The notes beneath the pieces were generated by a model. The model was given only the letters and a program-made list of their open reading frames with translations. It did not search any database and had not been told where the DNA came from. Both the position numbers and the translations under genes were made by a program. Positions 15,652-24,611 of a stretch of DNA of 64,000 nt are shown here, piece after piece; within the stretch, counting starts at the first letter, position 1; every line of letters begins with the position of its first letter. The DNA lies in NCBI RefSeq assembly GCF_015500055.1, contig NZ_CP045492.1, positions 1,126,501-1,190,500 of the forward strand, read 5' to 3'. This stretch comes from Mesorhizobium sp. NBSH29. GTDB lineage: Bacteria; Pseudomonadota; Alphaproteobacteria; Rhizobiales; Rhizobiaceae.

Positions 15652-18104
15652 AACTACCAGAACTGCCGGTCACAGAAGTTCTGGGCCAGCTGGTCGCCGC
15701 GCTCGAAAAGACCCCCAGCGCGGTTCTTGTCGCGCCCCCCGGCGCTGGCAAAACCACGCTTGTGCCGCTGGCTCTGCTTGCAGCTGGCTGGCTTGGCGCT
15801 GGCCGCATTCTTCTTCTGGAGCCAAGGCGTCTTGCCGCGCGTGCGGCTGCGCGGCGCATGGCAGAAATTATGGGCGAAGAGGTCGGCGGCACAGTCGGCT
15901 ATGCCATGCGCATGGAAAACCGCACTAGCGGCAAAACCCGCATCCTCGTGGTGACGGAAGGCGTGCTCTCGCGCATGATCCTGGATGATCCAGAACTCAC
16001 CAGGGTGTCTGCCGTCATCTTCGATGAGTTTCATGAGCGCTCGCTCGATGGCGATTTTGGCCTTGCCTTGGCGCTCGATGTGCAGGCGGGCTTGCGGCCA
16101 GATCTGCGGCTTGTGGTCATGTCGGCCACGCTGGATGGCGCGCGTGTTGCCCAATTGCTCGGGCCAGACGCCCCGGTGATCGAAAGCGCAGGGCGCAGCT
16201 TCCCGGTCGAGATACGCTACGAAGAACGCGCCGCTGGCGTTCCGGTGGAAGACGCCATGGCCGCCGCCATTCGCGCCGTGCTGGCAACAGAACCCGGCAG
16301 TGTGCTCGCATTCCTTCCCGGTCAGCGTGAGATTGAGCGCACCGCAGAAAGGTTGGAAGGACGCCTTGGCGCAGATACAGATCTGGTGCGCCTCTATGGC
16401 ATGATGGATGGCAAGGCGCAGGATGCGGCCATCAAACCCGCACCGCAGGGCCGTCGCAAAGTCGTGCTCGCCACCGCCATTGCCGAAACTTCCATCACCA
16501 TTGATGGCGTGCGGGTGGTCATTGATTGTGGCCTGTCCCGCCTGCCAAAATTCGAGCCGGCAACCGGCCTTACCCGGCTTGAAACGGTGCGCGTTTCCCG
16601 CGCCGCAGCAGACCAGCGCGCTGGCCGTGCCGGCCGCACTCAGTCCGGCATTGCCATTCGTCTGTGGCGCGCCGAACAGACCGCCGCATTGCCACCCTTT
16701 TCACCGCCGGAAATATTGGAAGCAGACCTTTCGGGCATGGTGCTCGATTGCGCGGCCTTTGGCCTATCTGACCCGACAGCATTATCATTTCTCGACCTGC
16801 CACCTTCTGCGGCCTTGGCAGAAGCGCGCGCTCTGTTGCTTGCTTTGGGTGCGCTGGATGAGGATGCCCGCCTGACAGAAGGAGGTGCTGCGATGCGCCG
16901 TCTCGCTCTGCCGGTTCGGCTCGCACATATGGTTGCGGAGGCGGCCAAAACCGGCAATGCAAAAACCGCCGCTGAACTGGCAGTATTGTTGACAGAGCGC
17001 GGTCTGGGCGGCGATGGAGCCGATCTGGAACGCCGCTGGCAGCGCTTTGCCACCGATCGTTCACCCCGTGCGGCTTCGGCCCGCCAGCTCGCATCGCGTC
17101 TTGCCAAGTCGGTTGCCTCTGCCACGGCCGGTGAACCCGCATCAATCGGCGCACTGCTTTTGCACGCCTGGCCAGACCGCGTTGCCAAGGCGCGCGGCGA
17201 GCGCGGACGTTTCGTGCTGGCCAATGGGCGCGGCGCGATGGTTGATGCCGCAGATTCACTGGCGGGCGCGGCCTTTCTTGTCGTCGCAGATCTTCAGGGC
17301 AAGGCGCAGCAAGCCCGCATCGCCTCAGCGGCTGTCGTGGAAGAAGATGTCGTGCGCACGCTGCTGGCAGATCGTATCGCACGACGCACAGAAACCCTGT
17401 TCGATGCCGCCAAAGGCGTGGTGCGCGTGCGTGAGCTGGAACGCTTGGGCGCCATCCAGCTCACAGAGCGCATGCTTCCCGCGCCAAAAGGCGCAGAAGC
17501 AGATTGCGCTGTGCTTGAGGCGGTCAAAGCGCATGGCATCCAAATCTTGCCGTGGGGCAAGGAGGGCGAGACGTTGCTGCGCAGGCTCACTTGGCTGCAT
17601 CAGGCACTGGGCGCGCCTTGGCCAAATGTTTCCAATGAAGCGCTGACGGATGCGCTGGAAGATTGGCTGGCACCCTTTCTCACCGGGCAAGTCAATCTTG
17701 CGCGCATAGATCCATCTGTTCTGCGCGATGGCCTGATGGCGCTTGTGCCGCATGATTTGCAGCGCAGGCTTGGCAAGCTTGCGCCCACCCATTTTGATGT
17801 GCCCTCGGGCAGCCATGTGCCAATCCGCTATGATGAGGAATGGCCGGTTCTGGCCGTGCGCGTGCAGGAACTGTTCGGCATGGACCGCCACCCTTCAATT
17901 GCAGATGGCAAGGTGGCGCTGACATTGGAATTGCTGTCGCCAGCCCACCGCCCGATACAGACAACCCGAGATCTGCCGGGTTTCTGGCGCGGTTCATGGG
18001 CAGATGTGCGCGCCGATATGCGTGGCCGCTATCCCCGCCATGTCTGGCCCGAGAACCCGCTTGAGGCGCAAGCAACCAGCCGTGCCAAGCCACGCGGCAA
18101 ATAG
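15648..18104 (+). CDS. hrpB: ATP-dependent RNA helicase HrpB
   Basis: This 818-residue DEAH/RHA-family helicase shows Walker A APPGAGKTTLVPLALL near residue 29, motif II DEFHERSLDGDF near 124, motif III MSATLDG, motif IV/V region VLATAIAETSITIDGV and motif VI QRAGRAGRTQSG. The HA2/OB-like HrpB-specific C-terminal domain ends FWRGSWADVRADMRGRYP, a family signature. Length matches HrpB (about 810-840). The enzyme is presumed to act on RNA; its physiological role is not settled. It overlaps ynjD by four bases (ATGA). Confidence 0.93.
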   Translation: MKLPELPVTEVLGQLVAALEKTPSAVLVAPPGAGKTTLVPLALLAAGWLGAGRILLLEPRRLAARAAARRMAEIMGEEVGGTVGYAMRMENRTSGKTRILVVTEGVLSRMILDDPELTRVSAVIFDEFHERSLDGDFGLALALDVQAGLRPDLRLVVMSATLDGARVAQLLGPDAPVIESAGRSFPVEIRYEERAAGVPVEDAMAAAIRAVLATEPGSVLAFLPGQREIERTAERLEGRLGADTDLVRLYGMMDGKAQDAAIKPAPQGRRKVVLATAIAETSITIDGVRVVIDCGLSRLPKFEPATGLTRLETVRVSRAAADQRAGRAGRTQSGIAIRLWRAEQTAALPPFSPPEILEADLSGMVLDCAAFGLSDPTALSFLDLPPSAALAEARALLLALGALDEDARLTEGGAAMRRLALPVRLAHMVAEAAKTGNAKTAAELAVLLTERGLGGDGADLERRWQRFATDRSPRAASARQLASRLAKSVASATAGEPASIGALLLHAWPDRVAKARGERGRFVLANGRGAMVDAADSLAGAAFLVVADLQGKAQQARIASAAVVEEDVVRTLLADRIARRTETLFDAAKGVVRVRELERLGAIQLTERMLPAPKGAEADCAVLEAVKAHGIQILPWGKEGETLLRRLTWLHQALGAPWPNVSNEALTDALEDWLAPFLTGQVNLARIDPSVLRDGLMALVPHDLQRRLGKLAPTHFDVPSGSHVPIRYDEEWPVLAVRVQELFGMDRHPSIADGKVALTLELLSPAHRPIQTTRDLPGFWRGSWADVRADMRGRYPRHVWPENPLEAQATSRAKPRGK

Positions 18105-18142
18105 CGCTTGGCGTGGCATGCAGGCGGGGGCATAAAGCAACC

Positions 18143-19465
18143 ATGCTGGAACTGCCTACTCCCGATCCGCGTCAAAGCCACAGGCTACGCCTCAACACGC
18201 TGATCAATCTGCGCTGGCTGGCGATTGTCGGCCAAAGCGTTGCCGTGCTGGTGGTGGCCTACCATTTCAACTTCCCGCTTCCGGTAGGTATCTGCTTCGC
18301 ATTGATTGCCGGTTCAGCGTGGCTCAATCTGTTTCTCGCTTTTCGCCATCCCGCAACGCACCGGCTACGCCCCTTCGCAGCGATCGGCATCATGGTCTTT
18401 GATGCACTGCAACTTGCGGGACTGCTGTATCTGACCGGCGGGCTTACCAACCCCTTCTCCCTATTGATGACGGTTCCGGTCGTGGTGTCGGCGACCTCGC
18501 TGCCGCTGCGCATGACGATAGTGCTGGGCGCATTGTCGCTTGGTCTTGCCACGCTGCTTGCCTTCTTCCACCTCCCGTTGCCATGGTATTCGGGCACCGA
18601 GCTACCGATGCCACCTGTGTATGTGGCAGGGATCTGGATTGCTGTGGTATCGAGCATTACCTTTACCGGCATCTATGCATGGCGGGTTGCGGAAGAAGCG
18701 CGGCTTCTGGCCGATGCGCTCGCAGCTACTGAACTGGTGTTGCAGCGTGAGCAGCATCTTTCGGCGCTGGATGGGTTGGCCGCCGCCGCCGCGCATGAGC
18801 TTGGAACTCCGCTCGCAACCATTGCATTGGTGGCCAAAGAGATGGAGCGGGCGCTTTCAGGCGATGAGCGCTATGCCGAAGATGTACGCCTGCTGCGTTC
18901 GCAAAGTGAACGCTGCCGCGAGATCCTGAAACGCCTGACCAGTCTGTCGAGCGAAAATGAAGTCCACATGGCGCAACTGCCATTCACCTCGCTGATTGAA
19001 GAGGTGATTGCACCGCACCGCGATTTCGGCGTCACAATTCGATTGGAGCCGGGCACGGCGAAGGGCGCTGAGCCGATCGGGCGACGCAACCCTGGTGTAA
19101 TCTACGGGCTGGGCAATCTGATTGAAAACGCCGTCGATTTTGCCCGCGAGCAGGTGACCGTGCGCTGGAGCTGGGACCATGATCGGGTTTTGCTCGACAT
19201 TTTTGATGACGGTCGGGGCTTCCCGCCCGAGATCATAGACCGGATTGGCGAACCCTATGTGTCGAGGCGTCCCGGGGCGGACTCGGGCGGCGGGCTTGGG
19301 TTGGGCCTGTTCATCGCTAAAACACTGCTTGAACGCTCCGGCGCTACCCTGCGCTTTCGCAATGCCATGGAGCACGGAAAAGGCGCCGTGGTGGAAGTCG
19401 CCTGGCCGCGTGACGCCTTCCGGGATCCGGGTTTGCTCCAGCAGATGCTGGCCGATCGCGGGTGA
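18143..19465 (+). CDS. actS: redox sensor histidine kinase ActS/RegB/PrrB
   Basis: This 440-residue membrane histidine kinase has about six membrane segments in residues 25-180. They include the quinone-sensing heptapeptide GGLTNPF (99-105). The dimerisation/phosphoacceptor motif AAAAHELGTPLA has His218, and a cysteine at 258 in RSQSERCREILKRL lies where RegB carries its redox-active cysteine. The ATP-binding domain shows NLIENAVDFA, DDGRGFPPE and GGLGLGLFIAKT. The start is the ATG at 18143, matching the MLELP opening common in the family. With the downstream regulator it should control respiration, carbon and nitrogen metabolism in response to oxygen. The phosphatase-sensitive H-box is intact. 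Confidence 0.93.
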   Translation: MLELPTPDPRQSHRLRLNTLINLRWLAIVGQSVAVLVVAYHFNFPLPVGICFALIAGSAWLNLFLAFRHPATHRLRPFAAIGIMVFDALQLAGLLYLTGGLTNPFSLLMTVPVVVSATSLPLRMTIVLGALSLGLATLLAFFHLPLPWYSGTELPMPPVYVAGIWIAVVSSITFTGIYAWRVAEEARLLADALAATELVLQREQHLSALDGLAAAAAHELGTPLATIALVAKEMERALSGDERYAEDVRLLRSQSERCREILKRLTSLSSENEVHMAQLPFTSLIEEVIAPHRDFGVTIRLEPGTAKGAEPIGRRNPGVIYGLGNLIENAVDFAREQVTVRWSWDHDRVLLDIFDDGRGFPPEIIDRIGEPYVSRRPGADSGGGLGLGLFIAKTLLERSGATLRFRNAMEHGKGAVVEVAWPRDAFRDPGLLQQMLADRG

Positions 19466-19597
19466 AGGCAGACGCGCCGGCACACCGCGCTTAACCACAT
19501 TACTAGTGCAACCGCACGCCAACGCTGGGTCGATTGGCGATTCCCGTTCGGTTGTCCTATATGAGGCCTATATTTTAAGCAGAAACGGACCATCACG

Positions 19598-20164
19598 ATG
19601 AACGCCGCCACCGAGATCGACACCAGCCACGAATTGGGCGAGGACACCACGCTCCTGCTGGTCGATGACGACAAGCCTTTTTTGACGCGGCTCGCCCGCG
19701 CCATGGAAACCCGCGGATTTGTCGTAGACACAGCTGAAAGCGTTGAGGAAGCGATTGCTAAGGCCCGCGCCAACCCCCCAGCCTATGCTGTGGTGGATAT
19801 GCGGCTGGGCGATGGCAACGGCCTCGATGTAGTCAAAGCGATCCGTGAAAAGCGCGAAGACAGCCGCACCGTCATCCTGACCGGCTACGGCAACATCGCC
19901 ACAGCGGTGACAGCCGTGAAACTCGGCGCCATCGACTATTTGTCAAAGCCGGCCGATGCCGACGATGTCTACGCGGCGCTGATCCGCAGCGGCGGCGAGC
20001 GCGTGGCGCCGCCGGAAAACCCGATGTCGGCAGACCGCGTGCGCTGGGAACACATCCAGCGTGTCTATGAAATGTGCGAGCGCAACGTCTCCGAAACCGC
20101 CCGTCGCCTCAACATGCACCGCCGCACTCTGCAGCGTATCCTGGCCAAGCGCGCTCCGCGGTAG
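19598..20164 (+). CDS. actR: redox response regulator ActR/RegA/PrrA
   Basis: This 188-residue response regulator has a receiver domain (LLLVDDDKPFLTRLARAM; phospho-acceptor Asp67 in VVDMRLGDGNG; conserved Lys in DYLSKPADADDV). A proline-containing linker follows, and then a Fis-type helix-turn-helix ending NVSETARRLNMHRRTLQRIL. That terminal motif is nearly invariant in the RegA/ActR/PrrA family. It sits 132 bases after actS in the same direction. The gap is long enough for its own promoter, as is common for this pair. Confidence 0.95.
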   Translation: MNAATEIDTSHELGEDTTLLLVDDDKPFLTRLARAMETRGFVVDTAESVEEAIAKARANPPAYAVVDMRLGDGNGLDVVKAIREKREDSRTVILTGYGNIATAVTAVKLGAIDYLSKPADADDVYAALIRSGGERVAPPENPMSADRVRWEHIQRVYEMCERNVSETARRLNMHRRTLQRILAKRAPR

Positions 20165-20183
20165 TTCACTCGCAACGCACAGT

Positions 20184-20684
20184 TCATTCACTCTCGCCCT
20201 CAAGCGAGGGCACCGCAATACCCGCCAGTTCTGCCGCGAGCAGACGCGATGCGCCGGCGCGTGCGATGCGCAGCATCAGCGCCTTACGGGTTGCTGCCGC
20301 CAGACGATGCTCGGGCGCCTCGCGCAAAATCTCGGCCCCATAGCCATCTGATAGGATGAATCCGCATTCCGGCGGAAATATCTCAGCCGGAACGTCCGGG
20401 TGAGTGGCGAAGAAGAAGCGGTCGGCATGAAGCCGGTATTCCGGCCACTTGCGGTCGACGCGAAAGTCCTCAACCGATGATTTGATCTCGATGATCCAGA
20501 TATCGCCCTGCCTTGTCAGCGCCACAAGGTCAGCACGCCGTCCCGTGGAAAGCGATAGTTCAGGCAGCACATGGGCGCCCATCTGCACCATTAACCGCTG
20601 GACACCACGACGGATAACTATGGCCCGCTCGGACTGACGCCCGTCGGCTATCGGATTGTTGAGTATCGGCGAAACAATGGGCAT
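20184..20684 (-). CDS. mmcB: MmcB-family DNA-repair protein
   Basis: This 166-residue protein has the MmcB family pattern, a PD-(D/E)XK nuclease-like fold. GRRADLVAL and IWIIEIKSSVEDFRVDRKW supply the acidic and lysine residues of the putative active site (D, E-x-K). MmcB was described in Caulobacter as a LexA-controlled, DNA-damage-inducible protein. A LexA box GTTC-N7-GTTC lies 26-40 bases upstream of the chosen start, in line with that. ATG 20684 is chosen because longer in-frame starts would run through the LexA box. It is convergent with actR. Confidence 0.85.
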   Translation of the reverse strand: MPIVSPILNNPIADGRQSERAIVIRRGVQRLMVQMGAHVLPELSLSTGRRADLVALTRQGDIWIIEIKSSVEDFRVDRKWPEYRLHADRFFFATHPDVPAEIFPPECGFILSDGYGAEILREAPEHRLAAATRKALMLRIARAGASRLLAAELAGIAVPSLEGESE

Positions 20685-20709
20685 CCGTAGACCATGGCAG
20701 TAAATGCAT

Positions 20710-20724
20710 GTTCTTGCAATGTTC
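20710..20724. promoter_or_regulatory. LexA box (GTTC-N7-GTTC) upstream of mmcB
   Basis: GTTC at 20710-20713 and GTTC at 20721-20724 with a seven-base spacer match exactly the direct-repeat LexA operator of alphaproteobacteria. The site lies 26-40 bases before mmcB, a suitable place to overlap its promoter. Confidence 0.75.
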
Positions 20725-20813
20725 CCTTTGGTGATTGAGGCTGAGCTGGGCGTTGACGCTTTGCTTCGATTGCTCGCGGCTGTATGAACCGAGCCCATTG
20801 CCGAAGCATCTCG

Positions 20814-21167
20814 CTAAATCTTCGCCATGCACACCGACGTATGTCCGGCGCCGATAAATCCCAGCTGGCGGGCGGCTGCTTTGGAAAGGTCAAGGACGCG
20901 GCCTTTGGCGAAGGGGCCGCGGTCGTTGATACGAACCACCACGGCCTTGCCGTTGCGCTTGTTGGTCACTTTCAGCTTGGTGCCGAAGGGTAGGCTGCGA
21001 TGGGCAGCGGTCATTGCCGCCGGGTTCATGCGCTCCCCAGATGCTGTAATGGACGTCAATGCATACCAGGAGGCGCCCCCGCATTGCGCCGACGCTGCGC
21101 CAGACGTTGCAAGCAAGCCGAGCGCTGCGACAAGTGCCAACGCGGCAGATTTGTTCGAATAGATCAT
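20814..21167 (-). CDS. septal ring lytic transglycosylase RlpA-family protein
   Basis: This is a 117-residue exported protein. Residues 1-28 are a signal peptide ([20 protein letters not shown]), and the rest is a double-psi beta-barrel: [40 protein letters not shown] and [11 protein letters not shown]. The catalytic-type Asp of RlpA domains is present in NDRGPF. There is no lipobox or SPOR domain, so it is a minimal secreted form that may cleave or bind peptidoglycan. ATG 21167 is used; a TTG five codons earlier is possible. It marks the conserved edge of the accessory region to its right. Confidence 0.85.
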   Translation of the reverse strand: MIYSNKSAALALVAALGLLATSGAASAQCGGASWYALTSITASGERMNPAAMTAAHRSLPFGTKLKVTNKRNGKAVVVRINDRGPFAKGRVLDLSKAAARQLGFIGAGHTSVCMAKI

Positions 21168-21484
21168 GCAAGAAAACCCCAACTGTTTGTGAAGCGGCGG
21201 GTCTTAGGCATCAAATGCGGCGAGAAATACGCCTGCCGGTTGTGGGTTCCATATTGGCGTACAACTTTGATGACGCTGCGTTATGGAATGTCAGGACGGG
21301 AGACAGAACGCGGCAGGATGGTCTGGCAGAAATCCTTTGCTACGATCTCGTTCTCGGCACCCTTCCATCGGGGCCCGACAAACCCGCTCTGACATTCAAA
21401 TCGCACCGAAACGTCCGTTTGCCGAGAGGTCTGCGCGGATCGGGGTCACCCCTGTACGCGGTGGGGCGAGGCTAATACATGCCG
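21168..21484. other. intergenic region between rlpA-like and HD-GYP genes
   Basis: These 317 bases lie between the start of the leftward RlpA-like gene and the end of the leftward HD-GYP gene. Apart from the low-confidence rightward frame at 21242-21475 I see nothing definite. The RlpA promoter should be at the left end. Confidence 0.5.
21242..21475 (+). CDS. possible small or remnant ORF
   Basis: A frame open from about GTG 21242 to a stop at 21473 encodes some 77 residues. Its composition is protein-like (for example AYNFDDAALWNV and LAEILCYDLVLGTLP), but it has no ATG and no clear ribosome site. I do not recognise a family. It could be the end of a decayed gene at the margin of the accessory islet, or a chance frame. 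Confidence 0.2.
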   Translation: MGSILAYNFDDAALWNVRTGDRTRQDGLAEILCYDLVLGTLPSGPDKPALTFKSHRNVRLPRGLRGSGSPLYAVGRG

Positions 21485-22885
21485 CTATGCAGCGACGACA
21501 TCAACTGAAGCATTAAGTCTGCGAAGCCCTGTTTGAAGTGCGGCGACGCAATCGGGATCAAAGGCGCTACCAATGTCGTTTTCAAGTATTGCCAGCGCCT
21601 GAGCCACTGGCATCGCGGCCCGGTAGGGGCGCTCTGCGGTCAAAGCGTCGAAAACATCAGCCACTGTTAGAATTCGAGTTTCCAGCGAAATCTCGTCGCC
21701 TTCCAAACCGTATGGATACCCTTTGCCATCCAAACGTTCATGGTGAGATCCGGCAATAGGGGCGATGTCACTAAATGCTGATACTCGCTTCAATATGCAC
21801 TCACTTTTAAAGGGATGAGCACGTATCGCCGCCCATTCTGTGTCGTCGAGTTTGTCGGGCTTATCGAGGATCTGGTTGCTGACAGCCAATTTTCCGATAT
21901 CGTGCAGGAGAGCTGCGCGTCGCAGCCACCGGCGATGGTCACCGCTCAAGCCGAGTTCTTCAGCAATCATATCGGAATAAAGGGTAACGCGGTTGCTATG
22001 ATCAGCCGTAAATGAACTCTTGGCATCCACCACATCCGAAAATGCGGATGCGATATCGTCCAGATAATTTTCGTCTATAACGACCGACAGCTGACCCGGT
22101 GCCATTTCGAAAACGATTTGGTCGAGATCCTCGTTGCTGAAGCAGTTCCAAAAGCCAGGGGTATTCTGCAACACTTCAAAAGCCTCCACCAGTTGAGGCG
22201 AAAACCATGTTCCGGACCGCTTTTTGATCTCGCTTAGGGCTCCTTCCCGCCCTTGTTCAGTGTGGAAGATATCGATCACCTGAGACAGCAAGGCAATATT
22301 GGAGTTTAATGGAATATCGTTACCGACAAGCGCCTCTGGCTTGCCACTACCATCCCAATGCTCATCCAGGCCGCGAATTCCATCTTGTACAGCTAGAGAA
22401 AAGCGCATCTTGGCCGCAATTTCTGCACCTCTGTGGCAGCGGGTTTCGATGAGATTTTTGGCAATTTCACCGCCGTTCTGGATTATGTTTACGATGGCGC
22501 GAATTCGGTCACTCAGACCAGCTTCCAGTCCAGTCTTGGCGAACACAAAGCGTAAAGCGGCACTTAAACTCCCATCAATGGTTTTGAAGTCGCGTTTGAA
22601 GGTTATGTCATCTGCAAGATACAGCTCGCAGATACGTGCTGCATTGCTGCTGCAACCCAAGTCTTTCATCAAAAGCGTGAAATAGAGGTCGCTGAGTTCA
22701 ATGCCATTCAAGCCAATCGCAGCACCAATTTGGGTGCCAATCCAGCAGCAACGTATCGAATGTCCCTGGGGCTGGCCTTCAGTCATGTCCAGCGCAAAAC
22801 TCAAAGAACCAATAAGCTCATGCAGGCTGAGATCATTAATTGGCCTAGCTCCACCATTTGCAAGATAGATGCTTGTGCTCGCCAT
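21485..22885 (-). CDS. HD-GYP-domain phosphohydrolase with degenerate first HD domain
   Basis: This 466-residue cytoplasmic protein has two HD-like halves. The N-terminal one (about 30-220) keeps the fold but the HD dyad reads KD in LLMKDLGCSSNAARI, and its GYP loop reads DEHWDGSGKPEAL. The C-terminal half (about 270-460) is a canonical HD-GYP: HSNRVTLYSDMIAEELGL, RRAALLHDIGKLAVS, GSHHERLDGKGYPYGL and TVADVFDALTAERPYR. The active half predicts cyclic-di-GMP phosphodiesterase activity. No receiver or membrane sensor is present, so its input is unknown. Codon and base use are somewhat more AT-rich than in the flanking housekeeping genes. Confidence 0.87.
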   Translation of the reverse strand: MASTSIYLANGGARPINDLSLHELIGSLSFALDMTEGQPQGHSIRCCWIGTQIGAAIGLNGIELSDLYFTLLMKDLGCSSNAARICELYLADDITFKRDFKTIDGSLSAALRFVFAKTGLEAGLSDRIRAIVNIIQNGGEIAKNLIETRCHRGAEIAAKMRFSLAVQDGIRGLDEHWDGSGKPEALVGNDIPLNSNIALLSQVIDIFHTEQGREGALSEIKKRSGTWFSPQLVEAFEVLQNTPGFWNCFSNEDLDQIVFEMAPGQLSVVIDENYLDDIASAFSDVVDAKSSFTADHSNRVTLYSDMIAEELGLSGDHRRWLRRAALLHDIGKLAVSNQILDKPDKLDDTEWAAIRAHPFKSECILKRVSAFSDIAPIAGSHHERLDGKGYPYGLEGDEISLETRILTVADVFDALTAERPYRAAMPVAQALAILENDIGSAFDPDCVAALQTGLRRLNASVDVVAA

Positions 22886-24221
22886 GTGCCGTTACCCTTT
22901 TCCATCACGTATATTTTGCGCACTTTAAAGAAGGGTAAGCGCTGTGAAGCTTCTGAATTTCCGACCATCCCCGTGCAGGCGCGCTCGTAGCGACTCCCCC
23001 AACTTGGGACCCACATGTCATGTATTGGATGCGGATGCGGTCAATCATTACCGATTTGCTGCGTCAGCAGATTGGTATTTAAAAAACTTTCTGAACATTT
23101 CTTGCTATCGGACGTTGCACATCTGCTCCTCGCCTAAAGCACAACGAGTTTCTTGATGACGCAAGATGAACGATATCACGCCATTAAAATGTTAGAGATC
23201 GCTCTTGTGGTCGCTTACCATGCAACGCTGCAGGCGAAAGCTATCAAGCTCCGGGACGCACCTTTGTACGCTGAAGTAGCCTTGTCTTGGCTGGAGGGGG
23301 AGGATTTAAAGTCGTGAAGGCAAGCCCTCGAATTCAAGGTGATGAAGACTCGGTCCTATCGCCGAAGTAGGAACAGGCGTCCGACCCGAACAACCGTCCG
23401 GTCATCGCTTTGCCCGGCCCTAGTGTAGCCTGTGTGTGGTGCCAACTTTCAGAAACCACCCTTGGCACGGTTGGAAACATAACGCCCTACGGCTTTAAGG
23501 TCTCTGGTTTGTCGGGGAAAAAAGGCTCAACCATCGTTGTGAGCGTCGAATGTGACTTTCAGGAACAAGCCTGACGACAACCTCACCGAGGTGAACGATG
23601 GCAGCGAAGCCGGCCTTCGCCGCGCTAGACATAAGTTGGTGCCGGACTGACTAATGCCGCAAAAGGCTTACGAATCAACGCTTTCGGAGGCGTAAGCTTG
23701 CTGTAGTGTACCTCGGTCAAGATACTGGCCGCAGTAAGCCCCAACCATATCCCACATCGTCACCACCTTCGACTCGTATGGAGTGACGGGGTAGGGATCA
23801 GCTGACACCTAGAGCGCCTCATCCGTCAACGGTCAAAAAGGGCGTACGCGCAACCGGGGTGAGTATGGCCGTAACTGCTGCTACCCACGACCTCATATCA
23901 CTAGGCTGGAAAGATTGAGCGAGATCCAAGTGTAGTCGGTCTTGGTGTATGGTCTCGCATTCCAAAACCTCGACAGCCGCTTTAGCGATATTTGCCCTGT
24001 CTATGGCAATGTTCCGCTCAAACTTCCCAGATTTCAATCTTCTATTTCCGCATGGTCGCCTTCTTTCAACCGGCATGCCGATGCCAGAAACACTCATGGA
24101 CCCACGAGGCACAGTCGGGGAAATACGACGTCGGGGCTCGCTTTCACAAAAATAACTCAGCTGACAGACCGTGTCAGTTGGCATGTGCGAACTAGAGTTT
24201 TACAAAATTGGAGATTCGAAA
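22886..24221. other. 1.3 kb accessory intergenic region with gene fragments
   Basis: No convincing full gene covers this stretch. It contains several short open frames with protein-like composition but poor starts. One is 23371-23574 on the plus strand (67 codons, no ATG, includes GTVGNITPYGFKVSG). Another is 23668-23808 on the minus strand (GTG start, 46 codons, includes KVVTMWDMVGAYCGQYLD). A third is 23819-24184 on the minus strand (121 codons, includes KAAVEVLECETIHQDRL), which competes with a 68-codon frame at 23949-24155 on the plus strand. I recognise none of them. The picture is of decayed or very young sequence inside the islet between rlpA and tRNA-Leu. Confidence 0.5.
23156..23317 (+). 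CDS. small hypothetical protein
   Basis: ATG 23156 opens a 53-codon frame beginning MTQDERYHAIKMLEIALVV and ending WLEGEDLKS. It is amphipathic, likely mostly helical, and bounded by an in-frame stop 21 bases upstream of the ATG. The ribosome site is weak. No family is recognised, and it may be a true small gene or a remnant. Confidence 0.3.
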   Translation: MTQDERYHAIKMLEIALVVAYHATLQAKAIKLRDAPLYAEVALSWLEGEDLKS

Positions 24222-24611
24222 ATGAAAAAAATACTGTTTTCAGCAATTGCCTGCTTATTGCTATCAAGCACTGCCAATGCACAAGAATGTGGGACAAAGA
24301 CGAGCCAAGTGCCTGCCGTTGCAGAAATCGCTCAATTTCGGTTAGCTGAAAATATCACGGATGAACAATTTTTGATCGCAGCGAAAGATACAATGACTTA
24401 TCTATGTTCGATAGACGGTTTTATTCGGCGCAATCTATCAAAAGACGAGACTGGCCTTTGGACAGATTATGTGGAATGGACTGATGCAAAAATTGCCCAA
24501 TCTGCTGCTGAAAATGCTATGAAACGCGAAGACATGATGACTTTCATGACAACAATTGATCCTGATTCAATTTCAATGAAGTATTCGGACATACTTCCAT
24601 TAAGTAAGTGA
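24222..24611 (+). CDS. secreted ABM-like (dimeric alpha/beta barrel) small protein
   Basis: This 129-residue protein has a signal peptide at residues 1-20 (KKILFSAIACLLLSSTANA before QECG). The mature part resembles the antibiotic-biosynthesis-monooxygenase/ferredoxin-like alpha-beta barrel group: DGFIRRNLSKDE, LWTDYVEWTDAKIAQSAAENAM and MTTIDPDSISMKYSDI. Such proteins are often beside YafY/WYL regulators, as here. Two cysteines (in CGTK and YLCSID) could form a disulfide in the periplasm. The gene is AT-rich (runs of A and T, codons such as AAA, TTA and ATT), unlike its neighbours outside the islet. The WYL gene begins on the base after its stop. The enzymatic role is not known. Confidence 0.65.
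   Translation: MKKILFSAIACLLLSSTANAQECGTKTSQVPAVAEIAQFRLAENITDEQFLIAAKDTMTYLCSIDGFIRRNLSKDETGLWTDYVEWTDAKIAQSAAENAMKREDMMTFMTTIDPDSISMKYSDILPLSK

Noticed and set aside
23949-24155. 68-codon plus-strand frame in the islet gap
   Set aside because: It conflicts with a longer minus-strand frame, has no ribosome site and no family match; neither is convincing.
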